DNA of 64,000 nucleotides from Pyxicephalus adspersus (Eukaryota; Chordata; Amphibia; Anura; Pyxicephalidae). The translations under genes were made by a program, and so were the position numbers. The stretch spans positions 67,638,236-67,702,235 of the forward strand of contig NC_092860.1 of assembly GCF_032062135.1 (NCBI RefSeq), in the 5' to 3' direction. Below the pieces are notes generated by a model. It did not search any database. It was not told the DNA's origin and was given only the letters and a program-made list of their open reading frames with translations. Of the stretch, positions 50,944-64,000 are shown in pieces (position 1 is the stretch's first letter; each line of letters begins with the position of its first letter).

Positions 50944-52035
50944 ACATTTTCAACGAAAGAACTAGTGTTCGCTGCATTTTATCCCTTTTTCAGACCATTT
51001 GCTGTAAACTCTAGAGATGGTTGTGTATAAAAATCCCAGATGAACAGCAGTTTCAAAAATATTGCCTAGCACCAACAACCATGTCATGTTCAAAGTCACT
51101 TAAATCACCTTTCCTCCCGATTCTGCTGCTCAGTTTGAACTTCAGCAGATCATATTAAAGTCTCCACATGTCTAAATAAATATGGATATTTGCGTTTAAC
51201 AGGTGTATCTAATAAAGTGGCTGAATGGTGATCGCATAAATTACAAAAATAAATAAAACTTACAAAAAATTAGAAATAGCTACTGTTAATTCAATTAAAA
51301 AAAAAGATACCCCATGGTATTTAACAAGACATATAAGGAGTGCTGAACTTGTTTGTTGGTGCAAAAAAAAAAAAATGAAATGTGATAGTAAAATATCAAA
51401 CCTCTTGTTATTTATTTTCATGCATATACAATGGTAAAGAAAAATGCTGCTTTATTTTCACAGCTACGTCTGAGTATGTTTAATATCCTGCATGTGTGTG
51501 TTACTTTCTGTCTGGACATTTCATAAGGTCTACAGTAGAGTTAATGATGAACAATTTGTCCTTTGTATTTTGTTCATGGTTCATTTATTGACACCTTACT
51601 GTCTTTGCAATGATCCAGCACTGTCAAATTAACCAATAAAATGGCACTACTGAAGAAAGTAGACATCTCAGGCTATATAACAAGAGGTATATTGTACAAC
51701 TAACATGTTAATTCAGCTGTCATTTTCTCGCAAACACAGCATGGTTTTTAGGAAGAGTATTGCAACAGTTTTAGTTACATTGATGGAGTAAGAGGATACC
51801 TCACAAGTATGTGTTACGTTCTGTCTGAATATTTTAGTTTATTGAGTCTAGTATAATGATTTAAAATGTGCCTTTTAAAGCTGCAATTTTGTATAGGTTA
51901 TTTTCTGACATCATACACATTTGCTATATGTCACACTGCAAATATAGGGACTACTATCTACAAATACATAAGATCACACACTACGAGCACTGCTACTACA
52001 TATATAAGAAAACTTGCCCCGTCTTTTGATATTTT

Positions 52036-52036
52036 G

Positions 52037-52070
<34 letters not shown>

Positions 52071-52073
52071 TAT
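52036..52073. repeat. (TA)n microsatellite
   Basis: About 18 TA units with one CA interruption near the end. Confidence 0.93.
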
Positions 52074-52184
52074 GCTTGTCCCACAAACAAAGTCACTAAT
52101 GCTGAATCAATATAAAGACTGGGATGTGCAGAACCCCAATTGGCTCATTAAACACTAATATAACAATTCATTCTTTTGATTTTT

Positions 52185-52310
52185 TTCCATGGACCCCCAA
52201 TGCAAGAATGACAACCAATGCAAAGGGGGGCTTCTTTTTCTGACCACCAATCTCTGGGGACATTTTTCTCCTAAACACCAAAGAAGGGTCACTTTTTCCA
52301 CTGACCATCA
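52185..52310. repeat. Degenerate minisatellite
   Basis: Imperfect units of roughly 40 bp, each with a GACCACCAAT-like block followed by a G-run and CTTTTTCT/CATTTTTCT. At least three units are recognisable. Confidence 0.55.
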
Positions 52311-54205
52311 ATTTTATAGTGATAATGATTTTGTCATAAAAACTGGGAGAGTGTTAAAAAATTATCAACACTGGGTGTTAAATTTGCTAATAATTCTGCA
52401 TTGTTTTATTTCTTACTATATCAATAACTTACTTATACAATAATGGAATTAATGGGTGGATGATATTTAAATTCATAGCAGGGGTGAATAAAATTTTTTT
52501 AAGGGTCATAAAGTATAGTCATAAAGTGTACAAAATGCTAATTTGAAAAATGATTCCTTAGCAGGTGTGCTGCAGTAGCAGATGTGTAGGAACTTGAAAC
52601 ACTTATACTGTAAAAAAAATGAATTGTTGCCACACTTAAAATGTATTATCAGTAGTTTCAGCAACAGAAAAAATTATCTGTGGCTACACAGGGGTTTTGA
52701 AGCACAAACAAAATTCTGTCTCTGTTCTTGTCTCATTTTAACAAATAACAATGGCATCTTCTAAGATCAGTTAAAAACATTTGCAGAATCAGGTAAAAGC
52801 CACACTGTCCCACATTGTGTTTTTAATGAGATGGTCCCTGGGAAAGAATCTTTATTTTTTTAAAGATTATTGCCTAATAATAAAAAAATGTACAAAGCTA
52901 AAATTGATTTTTCTTATAGTATAGGTTAATGCTTGTGTTTTCAAGAAGGACAGATATATATACAAACATAAAGGGAGCCTGTTATGATAACAATATTGAA
53001 GCATTTACTTGTGTCTGTCTGATCTTTCTTCTTTATCCTTGCCAACTACTGATTAGTAAGTTATTGAGCTTGAATAGGCAGTAATACCTGTGACACCAGG
53101 TGTTCTATTTGTTTGCTACGGTTTAGCGACTTAGAAATAAAGTCACCCTATTGTCAGTTTACTCTTTTAAGCTTGCAGATATCATTGGATTTTATGAACG
53201 TAGCACATATTGGACCTTCTAATTTACTGTTTTTTTTTTAATAAACAGCTCTGTACTTCTCTTCTCTGTACTTTTTCTTGTTGTTCTCTGTTGTACCACC
53301 AAAACTTCCAGGAGTTTTGAAGATTTCTTCGACAGCTTGGGAGTTTGTACTTTCAAAAACATGTCATCGGGTAGCTCCTATATTTCATTTCTAACAGTTT
53401 GCCTTTTGGAGAACAACAGATTGCCTTGGATAATCAATGTTAATGTAAACACAGAAAAAAAGCTAATTAAAAATAGTAAGTGTTGGACCCTATGCTTTTT
53501 TATAGGGCCGTGGTCCAAGACATGTCTCTGTTCCTGACTGATAATGCCATGTGTGTACATACTAGCCATGTATCAAGGGAATTCGGATTCCATGCAAAGG
53601 ACCACGGAAGAGTGTAACAAACATCAAATGCGTGGCATGACAGTTGAAGGCAACATTGTTCAAATGTTTTAGTTTTTTGCTTTTCCCTAAGGACCAGTTT
53701 GGAAAAGTTTGCAAATTTTTGGGATCTGGTAAACTCTCCACCTAATTGATTCTTATAATAAATATATTAACATATCTGCTTTCACTGTTTTTATAAGGTA
53801 GAATTTATTGAGATTTTAAAATAAAATTGCCTTTTTAATGTAAGTACTAGTACTATTAATATTGATTTAAGTTACATGATACATTACTACTATGCCCTTT
53901 ATCTAACTTAACAAAGTTAGCAGAATTACTAATATTCTGTTCATAACCTTATAGTAAAGTCCTACTTTTCATCATCTTTATCTCAGCAACGAGAAAGGAG
54001 CCTGGCAAATCAAGGAAAACACATTTGTCACTAAATTCTGACTTTTAGCTTAGCTCAAAGCAATACCAGACCTATCTGGAATATATCTATATCACATTAG
54101 TTTGGGGTAGCAAAGACAACAAGTTGGAAATGGTTGAAGTTTAGAAAAGATGTAAGATGTTTCTGATACTTCCATTAGATCCAGATCATCAAATGCATAG
54201 ATAAT

Positions 54206-54273
54206 GCACAAAATATTTTAAATTCTTTAAAGTTAATAATGCACAAAATATTTTAAATACTTTAAAGTTAATC
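54206..54273. repeat. 34-bp tandem duplication
   Basis: ATGCACAAAATATTTTAAAT followed by ACTTTAAAGTTAAT occurs twice head to tail with a single mismatch. Confidence 0.9.
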
Positions 54274-54719
54274 CAAAATATTTCTTAGACCTAGGATTGA
54301 TCAATTATACATGATTTGAGAGAAATGTTCTATTATATTTGTTTTAATTTGTATTTTTTGTGCACAATGTGCCCAGTCTCTTTGCATGTATCAAAATGTG
54401 TGTGGCCTGAATGTTCAATGGCAAATATAATATTTAATTATGTCAATTTTTTTTTAGTGCTCAATTGAGACAATTAAGCATTTACCATAAACCCAGCATA
54501 CAGAAATAGAGGTTCATACACATGATAAAAACATTATTAATGATAAAAAATAATAATACGTTTTGATAAGAAGCACCGAAATTAAAGGATTTTTTCTTAC
54601 ACACAAACACCATCTAGTGTTTTGCTAACATGCTTTGGTAACTTTATTTTAAGTATTTAGTATGTTTTAGATTTTTTTTTGTAGTATATGCTGTATGTGT
54701 AGTCCTACTTTGATTTAGC

Positions 54720-55230
54720 ACTTTAAGGGTTAAAACCTAGTAAATTCTGGATAGTTCTAGAAAACTTAGTTTGATGGGAGTGATGGTTGGCTGTCTATTG
54801 CTGTAGAAGAGGTATGTCCATTTGCTGCCATGGTGGACCAACCTTGTGGCCTATAGCATATTTAAGTACCTTTTAGCCATGGAGTGCTGACATAGTAAGA
54901 AGACATGGTGGCCCTGAAGGCATCTGAGGTCTAGCTAGGCCAGGGCCTGAAACTTCAACTCAAAAAACAGGATCCTGTAGGTGATTGAATTCTGGACTGG
55001 GACTTGGTGGGGAAAGTCAACTATGATACTGGAAATACTATCATCCCCTGGAGCTTTATAAGAATGCCAATTGTATTGGGAATGTAATATATTGCAAGAA
55101 AGTGAAACATGTTCTTTTACCACTCTGCTGCTCTCTCCAGTGTTGGTCTTTCAATAAACCCTTTAAAAATGAGACCCGCAAGCCTATATGATTTTTTTTT
55201 GTTACAACTAGGAAGGGCTTGGGCACAAAA
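54720..55230 (+). repeat. Possible solo LTR
   Basis: Single-copy stretch of mixed composition with AGCATATTTAAGTACC (TATA-like) near 54856, AATAAA near 55153, and GTTACAACTAGGAAGGGC just after a T-run. The order fits an LTR, but no matching second copy or clean termini are visible in the window. Confidence 0.25.
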
Positions 55231-55886
55231 TGGCCGCCCTACAGGAATGAACACTACATATGTATGCACAGGATGATCCGATCTTTAGATGAAATAACAA
55301 GAATTAAAGGAATCAGAGTTTATGTCCTAAATCGGAGATCAATACCTATCCCTTACAATCAATCTCTTGGCCAATTTAGAAAGTAAAAATGATGATATCC
55401 TTATATATCTATAATAAATTATTTGTTCAGTGTATCTGCAGTGTATCTGCAATTATAGATGCAGCATTCTTGACAGTGTTGCAGCTAAGTATGGAGCAGT
55501 CCTGCAAGTCTTTGAAAAAGTCCTATTTCAGGTTAATTATTTTTATATCTAATCACTGTGTGATCTGTGTGCATTTAATATATTATTTAATATATTCTTA
55601 CAGCCTAATCAAACATTCAGTTATAAAAGGCTAACTCCATTCTAAATGCATGAAAACAAAAGGTGCTCAAAGTCCTATAGTTTAATTTCTTTGCTTTTGT
55701 GGAAAAGCCTGTCCCCTGTGAGCACACTTTGTTCCCTACATGTTCAGATAGATGAAAAAGCTCACCACTATGAGGTTTCCACTGTTCTACAGTTCAAAGG
55801 ACTTTTGATAGAACTTTTGTTTTCTTAATCCACAGGTATTTTTTATACTACAGAAAACTACTCTAATATAGTCTAAAAAAAAAAAC

Positions 55887-56144
55887 TTAAAGCGGACCTA
55901 AACAAAAACTTTCACCTTACATAAAAAGGTAGACAACCCTATAAAAGGTAAAATTTATCTTCTTTTTGGGGGGAGGGGGCTTAAAACCCTTTTTTTAGTA
56001 AGAAATTTTGTGAGATAACATAGATTATGTGGGTAACGTAGGAAGAAGACAGAACAAGGGTGCTTCCTCCACGCTTGGACGAAGGAGGATACCAGGACAA
56101 CATAGGACACAATCCGGAAAAAGGTAAAGGTGAGATTTTTTTAA
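55887..56144. mobile_element. Kolobok/T2-like element, 3' end truncated
   Basis: Begins TTAAAGCGGACCTAAAC, close to the TTAAAGG(R)A start of frog T2/Kolobok elements with their TTAA target. The interior shares CATAAAAAGGTAGACAACCC and a GGAAGAAGACAG...AGGACA...GGTAAAGGTGA block with the element at 57753. The matching right terminus is missing. Confidence 0.6.
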
Positions 56145-56757
56145 ATTGCTAACACATCTAAGTACTTTTTCTATGCATTTTAACATCAACCATATTATCC
56201 TGTTTAAGATTTTTGGTGTGCTGCAGATTGCTATTTCTGAGCTGTTGTCTGTTAGCTATTTGATCTTTATCAAAAAGTTAGGTTTGACATTGTATGGGTA
56301 TGTACCAGCTACATATGTCAGTCTGGAACCTGGAATTCCTTTAAATCTTTGGCTTGATATTTTCCACTTAGATTTCTGTGTAGTATCTGATGATTTAGGA
56401 GAGACCTGTGACATTTCATTTGCATTTTGGTTGAATACTGAAAAGTTTTTATTACCTTGATCTGCTTCTCTGGTCAGCAGTGTATCATCAGTGCTTGTAG
56501 ATGTCAAGATGTTTGTAGGGAAAGTGTTTTCTGTTGCATACTGTCAACTCAGGTTTTTGCTGTAAATGGAAAAAAACATTATTTATATATACTTGGACTA
56601 ATCCCTGGAAAAATGGCAAATAAAAATATATTTATATGCTGGTGTTATGTGGGAATGCTGTAAACTATAGAATAATAACATGCAACAGATCTGCCACTAT
56701 ACCATATATCCTTGAAGTCCATACCCTAAATAAGTGACTAAATCCTTATAAAAGTAT

Positions 56758-56953
56758 GGGGGCTGCAATCACAGGTTTCTTGCTCAGTCCAAAAACAAGC
56801 ATGGTGTAAATATGTGTCAGTAAACCATCTGAAGTACAGATCTCTGCTTATCTCTATACTTGTTCTTGGTCGGAGACAGCAGTGAAGTCAAAGCATTTGC
56901 ATGGCAGCCAGGCAACTCATATTCTTAAGGGGGCATTTAGTAATTGCAGCCTC
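56758..56953. mobile_element. Small MITE with GGCTGCAAT ends
   Basis: GGGGGCTGCAATCACAGG at the left is opposite AATTGCAGCCTCC at the right. The roughly 195-bp body has no coding capacity. Confidence 0.45.
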
Positions 56954-57752
56954 CACTTATCTGTTATGATAATGTCCAATTTGAAGTTAGTAAGAAGTCA
57001 AGATAGGTGCACAAATGCTTACTAAAACTACATTTTGATAAACTACAATATAATTGTTATTAGCACAAACAAAACCAACATAATTGTAAAAATTTCTACT
57101 AAAAAATAGTATCTTTAAAGCTTTGGAAAGCTTTTTTCCTTCGTGTCTCTGGGTCAATCAGTTAAGGGAATTTTAATTAAACATACATAGATAGCCAATG
57201 CACCCCAACAGGGATGTTATCCATTATTTAGTTTAGTCAACTTTAAGTTTTTAAAGAACTTAGAAAATATGTTAACCTCTGGCACACTATTCTTATGACA
57301 GATAAACTTTTTTTCATACAAATTTAACTGCATGTAGGCACAGATATGTTGCAATAGTCACCACTGTCTCTGGTGGCTGCACCAACATGGAAAATACTGT
57401 TTGTGTATTTGGTATTGTTTCTGCAGTAATTATAATTGACTACTAGGTGGAACCCTATATGTATGAAGCTGCCTTCTCTAGGCTTGTAGGCCTCTTGTCA
57501 GGGAGCAGCCATTTTGGGTGCGGTTGACTCTGGAATGTATTTACTGTATTAGTTCAAAATGTGGCCTTGGGGGAAGGCTGTCTGGTTCCTTTGGGGGGGT
57601 CTCCAAACGGACCATCAGAGGTGAGACAATAGATTCTAATTAGGCAGGAAGAAAATCAAATGCTTAGCAGGTGAAGTGCAAAGATTCTATCTTAAAGAAG
57701 GAAATATGTCAATTTATGTAGGCATACAGAATCACTCCTGTAAAGGGAGCGC

Positions 57753-58229
57753 CTAAAGCGTACCTAAACTCAGAAATTTCACTTTACATAAAAGGATAAA
57801 CAACCCTTTTATGTAAAGTAAAAATTCCCGTTTGTTTTCTTTTTTTAAAATCAATACCCTTTTTTAAAAAAAATAAAAGGGTGCAGCACCACCCCCTAAA
57901 GAATGGGAGCACATGGCCTCCCGGGATATCTACGTCACCCATCCCTGGGAGCATCTCGGGCATGCACAGAAGGACCCTTTTCACGCAAAGAGAAAAAGTT
58001 GCTGATCTCACACATGCGCAGTGAGATCGGCAAGTTTTTTTCCCATCCTACCTTACCCGATTTCGCACCTGGGTCGGGTGAGGTAGGAAGAAGTACAGGA
58101 AGAAAAGACAAAGATGCCGGGACGACACAGGACCTGATGCAAGACATCCCTGGATGGATCGGACTGCCCAGCAGGATTAAAGGTAAGTGTTTTATTTTTT
58201 TGGCATTTTTTAGTTTAGTTCCTCTTTAA
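57753..58229. mobile_element. Kolobok/T2-like element, both ends present
   Basis: The left end CTAAAGCGTACCTAAACT pairs with the right end AGTTTAGTTCCTCTTTAA (reverse complement TTAAAGAGGAACTAAACT), and TTAA closes the right side. The 477-bp interior is GC-rich, with inverted blocks around 57900-58040 (CTCACACATGCGCAGTGAG region), and ends in a GGTAAGTG block before the terminus. There is no transposase; it is a non-autonomous copy. Confidence 0.7.
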
Positions 58230-60244
58230 GCTTTTATCAGCATTCAAGGCTTGTGTTCAGTTCAGTAATTTGCTTTATATAAGCAGAGTATATTTTATAA
58301 CCTATATACAGACCCCCTATATTTTTATCTTTACCTGCTGAGTATTTTGGCTAGACTTCTGGGGAATGACTTCTAAGTCACTCACTGGAATTAAAAGATA
58401 GGGACAGAGACCCCATTGTTTGGGAAAAGTGGCCTTAGGTCTTTCCGCTCCCATTCTCCAGTTTGCTGTAGAACTTACAGATAAGGTCAGGTTCCACAAT
58501 TACTGTTGTGATTGATATAGCTTGATAGTCTGTAAATAGTGAAGGTGTGTGATGAAACTTTATATGAACTATTTGCTATTAGACTGTCATTCTTTGTGAG
58601 ATTTATTCAGGCCACTAACATCTCCACCACACCTTGAGCAGGCTTACAAGCACATTGGAGATTTTAAAATGATTATTAGATAGCTGAATATCAACTAACT
58701 TAATTGCAAATCTAGGCCCTCAAACTCTAAAATTGCTAGGAAACCAAATGAAAATTGTATAGAATTGTAATATGCGTGGTCCGCTTTCAAGCTCAGTTGC
58801 CCACTGCCAAATCCAAGGAGTTGGATAAATGGAGTGAAGCAAATGTCTACCTTTCTTTAGTCAGAATCTTGCCAAAACTGCTGAGAAATTTAATTGGGAA
58901 GGTGAAATCCAGTGCCTGGAAATTAGACTGCATAAAAAATCTCAGCAAAGAGTGAAATAATTACATGATTTTGTTGTTATACTATGTGTACAGGTCTAAA
59001 AGTGTCAAATTTTCAGTGCTTCGTTTGTTGTTTAAAGTGTGTGTTAAACCTAAAAACACACAAGTAGTTCATCTATTCTACTAAATAAAATCCATTTCTA
59101 TTTGTATTCCTGATGTTCCACTCTGTCCTGTCTAGTAAAACATTTCCAGAACAACAGGAAGTTAGGTTAAAACCCTCATATGGAGTCCCTAGAACTAGTC
59201 AAAACTTGATGAGAATCTGAACTTTGCCATTCCATCCAAAACAAACTAAAAAGCTTTGGCTTGACATACGAATTTCAAACTTAGCTAATTTTTAAAACAT
59301 TAACAAATTTAAAAAAGAGCACACTCTTAATTGTTACTAATTGAAAAATATTTGTCAGTGGAAAAGTAAGAATAAATGATTGTTTTACACTAACACACAT
59401 TTGTTATTAAACAAGACCAAATGTTTGTATTTTAAATAGCTCTAATATTCTAAAATTTGTAATATATACATATACACATACATTTTATAGCCATTATTAA
59501 CATCTTTGTTATACCTTCAGGGTAGGAATATACTTGCTTTGTCTTCATGACTGTATAATTTTGTTTTGTCTCCATCTAGTGGTCAAATTAACTATCCTAT
59601 TAGAACCTTTTTTTATCTGGGGGCCGCTGTTGACATTAGATAAAACGTGCGGGCACCAATGCAAACAAGCATTAAATATGTGTTTAAAACTAGATGAGTA
59701 AATACGAATATAGAATAATAAAATGAAATAAATTGAAATGTTTCTAATTATCATACCGTACATGCACCAAATAAAAGAAATGACAAATCAAGAATTTATG
59801 CACTTACCATTTTATGCTTATTTTTTTCATGCAACATTATTATTGAAAGATACAGAACTAAATCTATCATACAGTGTTGGCCTGTCTTTTATTGATCCTT
59901 GCTATCCATTTCTGTACCAAAGAGCAGAAACTACACCATACAATGCATCCTGTCAGTTATAAGGGGCCAATAACCTTCTTTGTAGCCCATCCACCCAAAT
60001 CTCTGCAATGGATACTTCTAGGGAAATGCAATTTATGTGACAGATAGCCAAGGGGTACATGTTGTTACTACTAGATCTTCAGGTCCCTACATCTCCCGGT
60101 TCCTGAGAAATTAAGGTTCGCAGAAGGTAAGTAGTCAGCTAAGTGTGACAAGATGGCTTGGTTTTTCTTATCTTGTGATGGTGCCACAGCAATTAAATTT
60201 TAGGGGGGGGGGGGGGCCCTCACTTATCCTTCATTTCCCTTTCT

Positions 60245-60925
60245 TTACTATTAAAGAGAAATTGGGGTTCAGAGAAGGAAAGTGGCCAGCTATGTGTAAT
60301 GGAGCTTGGCAGTACTCAGTCCTTCGCAGCGCAGCGTCTGCAGATTTGACTCCAATCGGCAGGGAGCGATAATGAGCATCTCTCCTGAGCCAGGGTTCCA
60401 TGGTATGAGGAAGGGGTAACCGCACCCCAACGGCCAGTCCAGTCCGAGCCTAATTTTCATTGCCCCAGGGGGCCCAAACATGCAATGCAATTTGGGGACC
60501 CTGGTCTTGAGAAAGCACTCCTTAGTGTGAAAATATCCACGATTGTTATTAGAATTTTATGCTTGTGACCCCCTATCTGGCAACTTGTTATGTTTAGGGG
60601 GCTGAAATTAATTTTAGTTAGAGGTCTCAGCGTCCCTTTTGTACCCTGATCTTCATTTTTCCATGACAATCAGTGAATGAGATTACTTCACAGTACAAAG
60701 TGGGTGGGGAGCAGCCACAGCTGATCGCTAGGTCAATAGTACATGCCCACTCTCAGGGAGCTAACACTGAGAATGCTCAGGAAGCACCCTCTACTGGTAG
60801 CATGAACTTGATAGAGACGGAGACGCATGATCTAAACACGGAGCTACACGCAACCCATCCTCTGCAAGACAACGAACAGAGAGAGCAGTGAGAAAATAAG
60901 GAGAGGTCTGAATCTGGCAGCTCCA
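60245..60925 (-). mobile_element. GC-rich hAT-like repeat, copy B
   Basis: Reverse-complement match of 33094-33892, with the landmarks GGGGACCCTGGTCTTGAGAA, GCTTGTGACCCCCTATCTGG and CTCTCAGGGAGCTAACACTG. A segment at 60097-60147 (CTGAGAAATTAAGGTTCGCA) partly repeats that at 60254-60295 about 155 bases on, so this copy carries an extra partial duplication and a G-run at 60203-60215. Confidence 0.65.
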
Positions 60926-61691
60926 CGTGTTGGGTATCCTTGTATTAAAACATAAAGCTGTTTTAGTGGTTTTTGACCCTGAAAAACTTCTATAAGTCCA
61001 ATAACTGTCAGTAGAAAGAAAAGAAAACCAGTAGCTGCCATCTTAAAAACAACATATCATTCTTCTTCTTGTGGCCTCATTACTGATGAAAACATTTCAC
61101 CTACAACTGTTTGCTATTATATTTTCACTGAAAAAAGGCCTGAATTTATAAAGGATAGGAAGGTTTAGGTGCACGTCAAGCTACATACAGGCCTCAGGGC
61201 AACATGTAGCATGAATAGCACATTGGCCAATAAATACAGTTCCTTTTATTTTGTTGCATTGCAAGGATCCATTAAAACTGGCTTATATATGTCCATTCAA
61301 TGTCCTTTTTATTTCTATAGTACCAGCAGTTGGCCACCCATATTGCAACCTGAATATATAGCCTTCATAAGGGTCTGTGTAAAGTATATTTTGTAAAAAC
61401 AACATGAGGCTTCTTGATGCAATTTATGAAGGTTAACACTAGTTCAGAAGGTAAAATAAAACACCTGTGTACTAACTCTGAATAGTCTCCAAAAAGTCTC
61501 ATACTGACTTCAATGCAGAATGTACCTGAAAATGTGCATTTGCCCATATAAACTATGCACTAAACTTTACAGATAACCACGGTGGGAGAAGAAATACTTG
61601 AATAGATATAATTCAAATGTATTTTTGTGGTAGGTCATCATAATATATAGTTTAAAGAGATTATACAAACAAAATGTGAGGCCATTTGTAG

Positions 61692-61870
61692 CAGCGGTTG
61701 CCAATCTTTTTGATCCCGCAGACCACTAAAATTACCGACTCCTGTCTGCGCATGCGCGGGGAGTTAGTCGTCAATCAAAGGGGAGGGACCTCCCCATAGT
61801 GACGTCATAGACAGATCACTTGTTTCAATTCATTTGCTCAATTTGCTCAATTTATTTAAATCATGCGGGA
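61692..61870. mobile_element. hAT-like element end
   Basis: CAGCGGTTGCCAATCTTTTT followed by GATCCCGCAGACCACTAAAA resembles a common hAT-type terminus. CpG-rich sequence (CTGCGCATGCGCGGGGAGTT) follows. The opposite end was not identified. Confidence 0.4.
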
Positions 61871-62169
61871 GCTGAGCGTGGCTAAACTCCTCTTGAAGGT
61901 TTATGTACCTATATGTAAGTGTATTACTATAAAAATTTACACAGAACGGCACAGCAAATGCTAAATTCAATTAAAATCACCCAAAATTATCAACCTAACA
62001 AAATAATTATCTCTGTTATCTACAGTTCAATACAGACTATGCCTTTGCCAAACACTAGTTGAAATTAGTCTCAGATTTTTCCATGTTGATTGGCTAAATT
62101 TAAAATTTGGCCGAAAAAAAAAAAATGACATGACTGTGTTAGGATATAGCAGTTTGGTTTGTAAACAAA

Positions 62170-62503
62170 GCTAGCACAGTGGCTCAGTGGTTAGCACTCT
62201 GGCCTTAGCAGCACTGGCTCCCAGGTTGGAATCTCGGCCAGGACATTATCTGCATGAGTTTGCAGGTTCTCCCTGTGTCTGCGTGGGTTTCCTCCAGTTT
62301 CCTTCCACATTCCAAAAACATGCAGTTAGAATAATTGGCTTCCCCCAAAAGTTGACCTTAGAATGTATTAATTACAAATGACTATGAGAGGGACATTATA
62401 TTGTGAGCTCCTTTGAGGAACAGATAGTGATTTGACTATGGACTTTGTACGTCGCTGCATAATATGTCGGGGCTATATAAATACTGTGTTATTATAATAA
62501 TAC
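62170..62503 (+). mobile_element. tRNA-derived SINE, full length
   Basis: The head has an A box (TGGCTCAGTGGTTAG) and a B box-like GGTTGGAATCT about 45 bases later, the internal RNA polymerase III promoter of a tRNA-related SINE. The body CTGTGTCTGCGTGGGTTTCC and CAAAAACATGCAGTTAGAAT leads to a TTATTATAATAATA tail. A truncated relative is at 14059. Confidence 0.85.
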
Positions 62504-64000
62504 CTTTAGCACAATCCATAGTTTCTAATACTAAAGCTATACCTTACATTAACCTAAACCCTTGGTTGATAAACAACCCGTAACATTAACTATATCTTCT
62601 AATGCTAGCATTTACTCCTAACAGAAACTCACAACTCTGTTGAAAACATCAGCCATAGGAGAGAAGAATAGAAAGAGAATAGGGCCCTAAAATTGTTCAC
62701 TAGACCTTCAAAGCTTCTTGCATATGTTATATGAGGTGTAATTATGATTAATTACGTATTTCACTTTTTCATATGCAAATCTGTCACATCAAATATGTCA
62801 ATTAGTGTAAGCATAAAACAGTAATAAAGGCATAGAAGTTGTCTTCCATCAATCACTTTTTTCTGTTTTAAATATATTTTTTAACCTCTACATTTGTACT
62901 GAAAAAATCTGACTGATTGAGACTGTGGTTTTAATTATCCCTCAAGAATGCACAGAACCTATAAATAAAATACATATGGTTTGAGTTAACTTGGATACAT
63001 AATGAAAGAACTGTTTATAAAACATCCAATCAGGGACAACACTCTAAAATATGGCATTTAGCCCATTTTCAATGGTGGCTTGAAGCACAGGTTATCACAG
63101 ATAACAACAGAAACTAAACCTTATTAAATTTAACTTTTTGGATGTTAATTTGTTATATCTGAAATACTTCCCTAATTTTACAGGAACTAGTTTACCAGAG
63201 GATGATATACTTCCTAAATAGAGACTTGTGGTGGCGAATATACTAAAGGGTGGTTGCCTGCTGCTTTTGGACATAAACAACTGTTTTAAATGCTTTGCTC
63301 AAATAATATTTTTCTTTAAACTTATAGGATGTTTGGAGGAAACGAGTAAGGTTTCAGGTAGGTGGAAGTGGCACTTACCTCACAGAAGAACAATTGAATC
63401 TGAGCAGGTTTTCAAACAAATTCAGAAAACCTTCCAGTATGATAGTTAACACATATATTTTTAAAATACATAAAATAGGTAATTGCACCTTATTATAAAT
63501 GACATATACCATTTGACAAATGTATATTAATTACTGACAAATTATCATGCTATTTAAAGGATAATGCCACTATTACAATTCCAGCACAAAGTTGTTTTCA
63601 GTATATACATACATACAGACCTGGTAATTTAATGTGCCAAGTATCACAGCAAAATATGCCAGACCACAACTGCTAATATTCACAGGACATTCCACATCAA
63701 GCTTCTATACTTTAAATTTCTAAATATGCCCATAAATATGTTGGATGAAAGTAGAACATTTTTTTGCTTTATTCTATAAAAAAAGTAAAAGTTTGCAAAT
63801 CAAAACATTCATAAACACTTGCAAAGCTGTTGCTTGTGGCTTTTTCTAGAAGGTCTCCCAACTGCTGTGCAGGCATAGTGCAGAACCTGGCGTAAATGTT
63901 GTAAACCCTCCTAGATGTTTATGTTTCAGGCTACTGAAATACAAGTACTTTGTAAACTGAAGGCTGAGCCTCTAGAACCTTAGAAGCTGGCAGCATAGAA

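Larger units (their letters stand above)
38439..64000. other. Region downstream of crlf1 without recognisable host exons
   Basis: I looked for neighbours usual in other vertebrates and found no convincing exon. Recognised contents are the L1 3' end (43400-43930), short palindromic and inverted-repeat elements, two Kolobok-like elements, a GC-rich repeat and a SINE. Stretches 38760-40840, 42240-43390, 45200-46380, 48421-49690, 51000-52030, 52310-54200, 55240-55880, 56960-57750, 58230-60060, 61000-61690 and 62510-64000 show no named feature. Many open frames here start in AT-rich sequence and have no family resemblance. Confidence 0.6.

Overview
This window is vertebrate nuclear DNA, most likely from a frog. 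The base composition is AT-rich, coding sequence is split into short exons with GT-AG introns, and the repeats are of the kinds common in anurans: Kolobok/T2-like TTAA elements, piggyBac, hAT and Harbinger-type MITEs, a Helitron, a tRNA-derived SINE, LINE fragments and a sushi-like Ty3/gypsy element. I saw no bacterial, plasmid or CRISPR features. The species call is an inference from repeat content.

Only one host gene is convincing: crlf1 (cytokine receptor-like factor 1), on the + strand from about 8.0 to 38.4 kb. Six exons (8044-8322, 18241-18370, 20529-20698, 22665-22822, 23721-23889, 28126-28304) join in phase and encode the Ig-like domain, both fibronectin type III domains including the WSDWS box, and the C-terminal tail. 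A seventh, tentative terminal exon is at 38376-38438. Exon 1 (signal peptide) was not found and probably lies upstream of the window. The product is a secreted soluble receptor-like partner of CLCF1 that acts on the CNTFR/gp130/LIFR complex.

Regions: 1-8 kb is upstream/intron 1 sequence with a decayed Helitron, a pogo-like MITE and a fragment of an unnamed repeat-encoded protein. 8.3-18.2 kb is an intron with a clean hAT MITE (perfect 8-bp target duplication), a LINE RT fragment, a SINE tail and a duplicated LTR-like unit. 18.4-28.1 kb holds the central exons and several palindromic MITEs. 28.3-38.4 kb is a transposon-packed intron: a truncated piggyBac gene with its own intron, a GC-rich repeat, and a broken Ty3/gypsy element whose two LTR-like ends face each other. 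38.4-64 kb holds no exon I can recognise, only repeats (L1 3' end, inverted-repeat elements, Kolobok-like elements, a SINE) and one candidate conserved non-coding stretch.

Apart from crlf1, nearly all longer open frames are chance frames or transposon debris. I found no clearly new biological system. The best leads are structural: the inverted LTR arrangement, the minisatellite intron in piggyBac, the duplicated Helitron ends, the recurring palindromic MITE inside crlf1 introns, and several inverted-repeat elements that share a CGTTTCG...TTCAGGG core.
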